From NCBI GenBank assembly GCA_030599175.1, contig JAUVON010000089.1, positions 1-9,397 of the forward strand: a stretch of 9,397 nt of DNA, read 5' to 3'. A model generated the notes under the pieces. The model did not search any database. It was not told where the DNA came from and saw nothing but the letters and a program-made list of their open reading frames with translations. Made by a program: the position numbers and the translations under genes. The stretch is from Desulfobulbaceae bacterium (GTDB lineage Bacteria > Desulfobacterota > Desulfobulbia > Desulfobulbales > Desulfocapsaceae). Positions 6,351 through 9,397 of this stretch are shown here, piece by piece. How positions within the stretch are numbered: the stretch's first letter is position 1; the number at the start of each line of letters is the position of its first letter.

Positions 6351-7631
6351 ATGGAAAATTTTGTAAAACCAGACACTCTCATCGATCAGGAATACCATGG
6401 CAGCATCCTCTTATCTGACCATTATTCAGCTGCCTTGAAACAGAGACTGGCAGAGTGCATCAAATGCTATCGGGCATTTGAGAATACAGGCAGTGCCGCC
6501 ATGCTCTATATTGCCGCATGGAAGGGCAATGACAAAAGAATCTGGTATGAATATACCGGCAGAGATTTCATTTCTCTCCTTGGATGTGAAGAGCATGAGA
6601 TTGGTGAAGTTTTTCGTAAAAGTGTAATAGATCGTCGTATATATAAAGATCTGGATGTAGATATCGGTCTTCAAAGACAGGTCAAATCCCACGATGAGAT
6701 CAGCAACACATGGGAAGAATTGAGGGAAGAAGGAATAAAAACCGGAACAATTGAAGCTGTCTACAAAATTACGATTGGTCAAAACGATACGGCCTGGCTC
6801 AAAGACCAGGCAACCATTGAAGTATACGAACAAGACAATATTTACCTGTCTTTGGGGATTTTAACCATCGTTTCCAAAGAAATGGAAGCAGAAGACAAGT
6901 TAAAAAAACACCATGATCTTCTTGAAACAATTGTCCAGGAACGTACGGCTGAATTAACAACGCTGAACAGGCAACTTCAACAGGAAATTGAAGAACGTAA
7001 ACGTACACAGAAAAAACTCAGCCACAGTTACCTGCAATTACAGCAAAGTCTTGATAAAATTGTCAACGCCATGTCTCTCACCCTGGAGGAACGGGATCCT
7101 TATACAGCTGGTCATCAAAAACGTACTACCGACCTTTCTCTGGCAATTGCCAGGGAGATGGGGCTTTCCAGGCATGAGATAAAAGGTCTCCAACTGGCGG
7201 GATTAATTCACGATATGGGAAAAATATCTGTCCCTGGAGAAATTTTGAGTAAACCTGGATGCCTTAACGATGCAGAACTGCAATTGATTAAAAGACACCC
7301 ACAGGTAGCCTATGATATTTTAAATAAAATTGATTTTCCCTGGTCCGTAGATCAAATTGTGCTTCAGCACCATGAGAAATTAGATGGCTCAGGTTACCCT
7401 CAAGGACTTTCCGGGGGGGAAATTCTCCTGGAATCCAGAATATTATGTGTCGCCGATGTAGTGGAGACCATGGAGACCCATCGTCCCTACAGGCCAAGCC
7501 TGGGTAGAGATGCAGCCCTGGAGGAAATCAGTAAAAACAGAGGTATTCTTTATGATCCCGAGGTAGTCGACGCCTGCCTCAAGCTGTTTCAAGAGAAAGG
7601 TTTTCAATATTCAACAGACTCTACCGCCTGA
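6351..7631 (+). CDS. HD-GYP domain cyclic-di-GMP phosphodiesterase with PAS-like sensor region
   Basis: A 426-residue protein with three parts. Residues about 50-175 look like a divergent PAS-type sensor fold (RIWYEYTGRDFISLLGCEEH region and a final IYLSLGILTIVSKE strand). Residues about 178-235 form a charged heptad-like coiled coil (QERTAELTTLNRQLQQEIEE). Residues about 236-420 form an HD-GYP domain with its metal ligands: GH at 254-255, HDMGK (287-291), H316, HHEKLDGSGYP (340-350) and D369. HRPYRPSLG (377-385) is also typical. The full motif set implies an active enzyme hydrolysing c-di-GMP, in the cytosol since no membrane helix is present. The sensor ligand is unknown. The ATG at 6351 is preceded by AAGAG. 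It ends TGA, 45 bases before the ABC exporter start, so a shared transcript is possible. Confidence 0.9.
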   Translation: MENFVKPDTLIDQEYHGSILLSDHYSAALKQRLAECIKCYRAFENTGSAAMLYIAAWKGNDKRIWYEYTGRDFISLLGCEEHEIGEVFRKSVIDRRIYKDLDVDIGLQRQVKSHDEISNTWEELREEGIKTGTIEAVYKITIGQNDTAWLKDQATIEVYEQDNIYLSLGILTIVSKEMEAEDKLKKHHDLLETIVQERTAELTTLNRQLQQEIEERKRTQKKLSHSYLQLQQSLDKIVNAMSLTLEERDPYTAGHQKRTTDLSLAIAREMGLSRHEIKGLQLAGLIHDMGKISVPGEILSKPGCLNDAELQLIKRHPQVAYDILNKIDFPWSVDQIVLQHHEKLDGSGYPQGLSGGEILLESRILCVADVVETMETHRPYRPSLGRDAALEEISKNRGILYDPEVVDACLKLFQEKGFQYSTDSTA

Positions 7632-7676
7632 AGTGTGTTCCTTGCAGTTCTTATTATTATAACCCCTTGCTCAACC

Positions 7677-9397
7677 ATGACCGATAAAGAAATCATTCTT
7701 CGTTTATATGGGAAAATCAGTCCATATAGAAGCAAACTCATAATTGCCATGGTAGCGATGATCTTCGTCGCTGCATTCACCGGTGCCCAAGCATATCTGG
7801 TAAAAGATCTGCTTGACAAGATCTTTATGGAGAAGAACCTGTTTTTCCTGAAACTGCTGCCTGTAATTGTCGTCGTTGTTTTTTTCCTTAAAGGCATCGC
7901 CTACTACATCTACACATATCTTCTTGAACAGGTCGGCCAGTCGGTGATACGTGATTTCCGCCAGGAGATATTCAATCATATCCAGGAACAGTCCCTCTCC
8001 TTTTTCACCAGCATGCCAACAGGGACACTGATGTCACGAATAATTTCTGATGTTACCCTTATGCAGTCAGCAGTTTCAAATGCACTTGTTGCTGTTGTTC
8101 GAGATTTTTTCCAGGTGGTGATCCTGCTCGGACTCGTTTTTTATATGAACTGGAAACTTGCAATGTTTTCCTTTATCGTTCTGCCCGTTGCCGTCTATCC
8201 CATTGTTAAATTCGGTCGTATTTTCAGAAAACTGAGCACAGCCACACAGGAAGAAACTGCAAATGTATCCAACATTCTCCATGAAACCATAACCGGCAAC
8301 CGTATTGTAAAAGCCTTCTGCAAAGAACAGTATGAAGGGCAGCGCTTTTGGGATCGGGTATCTACCCTCTACTCGATTACCATAAAAGCTGCCAAATATC
8401 GCTGCATGCAGCATCCGCTGATGGAGTATATAGGCGGAGTTGCAATTGCACTGATCATCTGGTTTGGCGGCCGTGATGTTATAGAGGGCAACTCGACTCC
8501 CGGTACTTTTTTTGCCTTTCTCACCGCTCTTATAGCCGCCTACGATCCTGTTAAAGGTGTCACCCGAATCAACGCTACTATCCAGCAGGGACTTGCTGCA
8601 GCCACCCGGGTATTTGAACTTCTGGATACAGAACCTGAAATTCAAGATAAAGAGAATGCAAGAGAGCTTCCGGAGTTCAGCTCCCTTATTGAATTTAAAA
8701 ACCTCTCCTTCAGTTATGACAATAAGGTTCAGGTACTGCATAAAATCAACCTGAAAGTCCCTGCAGGTGAGGCTCTGGCAATAGTCGGTCCCAGCGGCGG
8801 CGGCAAAACTACACTTACCAATCTGATACCGCGTTTTCTCGACATCAGCGATGGCAATATATTCATTGACGATATTGATATTCGCAATGTCACTTTGAAG
8901 TCACTACGCAATCAGGTGGCCATGGTTACCCAGCAGACCATCCTGTTCAATGATACTGTCAGAAACAATATCGCTTATGGGGATCAGGAAGCCACAGATG
9001 AAGAGATCAGGGATGCAGCAAGCGCAGCACATGCTCTAGGATTTATAGAAGATCTCCCGGATGGATTTGACACGAGTATCGGCGAAGGAGGAGCACGGTT
9101 GTCCGGAGGCCAGCGGCAGCGACTTTCCATTGCCAGAGCGATATTGAAGAATGCACCAATCCTCATCCTGGATGAGGCAACTTCAGACCTGGATACTGAG
9201 TAGGAGCGAGAGGTGCAAAAGGCTCTTTAGAACCTGATGAAAAACCGTACACCCTGTGTTATTGCCCACCGGCTCTCCACAATTAAAAATGCAGATCGAA
9301 TTATTGTGGTAAAAGACGGACTTATTGTAGAGATGGGAACCCACGATGAACTGCTGTCACTGGCGGGTGAGTATGAACTGCTCTACAATATGCAGTA
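7677..9397 (+). CDS. msbA: MsbA-type lipid A flippase ABC exporter, interrupted by two in-frame TAG codons
   Basis: A half-transporter with the membrane domain first (about residues 10-300, six helices) and the ATPase second. In the ATPase are Walker A GPSGGGKT (371-378), Q-loop Q419, signature LSGGQ (475-479), Walker B ILILDE (495-500) and D-loop SDLD (503-506). The first TAG is codon 509 and the second codon 518. In the same frame the rest is intact: EREVQKAL, then [26 protein letters not shown] with H-loop His531, and GTHDELL, ending LYNMQ plus a partial TA. codon at the window edge. The length of 573 codons suits MsbA (about 580), which flips lipid A-core across the inner membrane. Termination at codon 509 would remove the H-loop and leave a dead ATPase. 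ATG at 7677 fits the family start; GTG at 7635 would add 14 residues. This is either UAG recoding or a recent pseudogene. Confidence 0.85.
9201..9230 (+). other. Two in-frame TAG codons in the MsbA-type gene
   Basis: TAG at 9201-9203 and at 9228-9230 are in the msbA frame, separated by eight sense codons (EREVQKAL). In homologues these positions are commonly Ser (…DTESE…) and Glu or another polar residue (…ALENL…). Both would be single-base changes from sense codons such as TCG, GAG or CAG. No indel is present around them. Confidence 0.9.

Noticed and set aside
6426..6833. Minus-strand ORF of 135 codons
   Set aside because: It is a shadow of the HD-GYP gene's sensor region, with no start signal or domain.
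8076..8741. Long minus-strand ORF (221 codons)
   Set aside because: It lies wholly antisense to the msbA coding region, whose frame shows clear protein motifs; the antisense translation has no recognisable domain.
1..9397. CRISPR array, tRNA or rRNA gene, transposase or IS ends
   Set aside because: I found no regularly spaced repeats, cloverleaf-like segments or transposase motifs on either strand by reading; short or degenerate ones could be missed.

Overview
The window looks like chromosomal DNA of a Gram-negative bacterium with moderate to low GC. An MsbA-type lipid A flippase and a YchJ/SEC-C protein suggest a proteobacterial or Desulfobacterota-like lineage. That placement comes from gene content and protein flavour only; there is no rRNA or other marker. 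The layout is accessory in character: mostly unrelated single genes with gaps, plus a few very short or fragmentary ORFs.

Region by region: (1) At 1-154 on the minus strand is the first part of a type I restriction R subunit (HsdR), running off the left edge. (2) At 266-1420 on the minus strand is a fosmidomycin-resistance (Fsr)-type MFS transporter with its own likely promoter and a palindrome near the expected transcription start. (3) From 1699 to 4007 on the plus strand come a small hypothetical ORF that ends TAG-TAA, a YchJ-type SEC-C protein, a 60-70 codon acidic ORF that looks like a fragment, and a second, YbfB/OFA-like MFS transporter. (4) At 4008-4233 is a regulatory gap rich in TTGCA/TGCAA half-sites, with a possible 28-codon ORF on the minus strand. 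(5) At 4234-4801 is a Phd/YefM antitoxin and ParE/RelE toxin pair with overlapping frames. (6) At 4841-6133 is a GT2-like glycosyltransferase with an unusual domain order. (7) At 6351-7631 is a PAS-like/coiled-coil/HD-GYP c-di-GMP phosphodiesterase. (8) From 7677 to the right edge is an MsbA-family ABC exporter.

The most striking observation is in the ABC exporter. Its reading frame is interrupted by two in-frame TAG codons (9201-9203 and 9228-9230), nine codons apart, just after Walker B and the D-loop. The same frame then continues without any indel through a well-conserved H-loop to the natural C-terminus at the window edge. No other likely gene in the window relies on TAG as its only stop; the one TAG terminator is followed directly by TAA. 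Either the host reads UAG as an amino acid (for example pyrrolysine, known in some Desulfobacterota) or this is a very young pseudogene. A second notable point is the glycosyltransferase: its N-terminal segment resembles what I remember as the C-terminal tail of related enzymes, and it stops just where that tail would begin, which suggests circular permutation.

The genes do not form one obvious pathway. HsdR and the toxin-antitoxin pair are defence/stability functions. The two MFS proteins are probably small-molecule transporters. HD-GYP and MsbA are adjacent and could be co-transcribed, but no functional link is visible.
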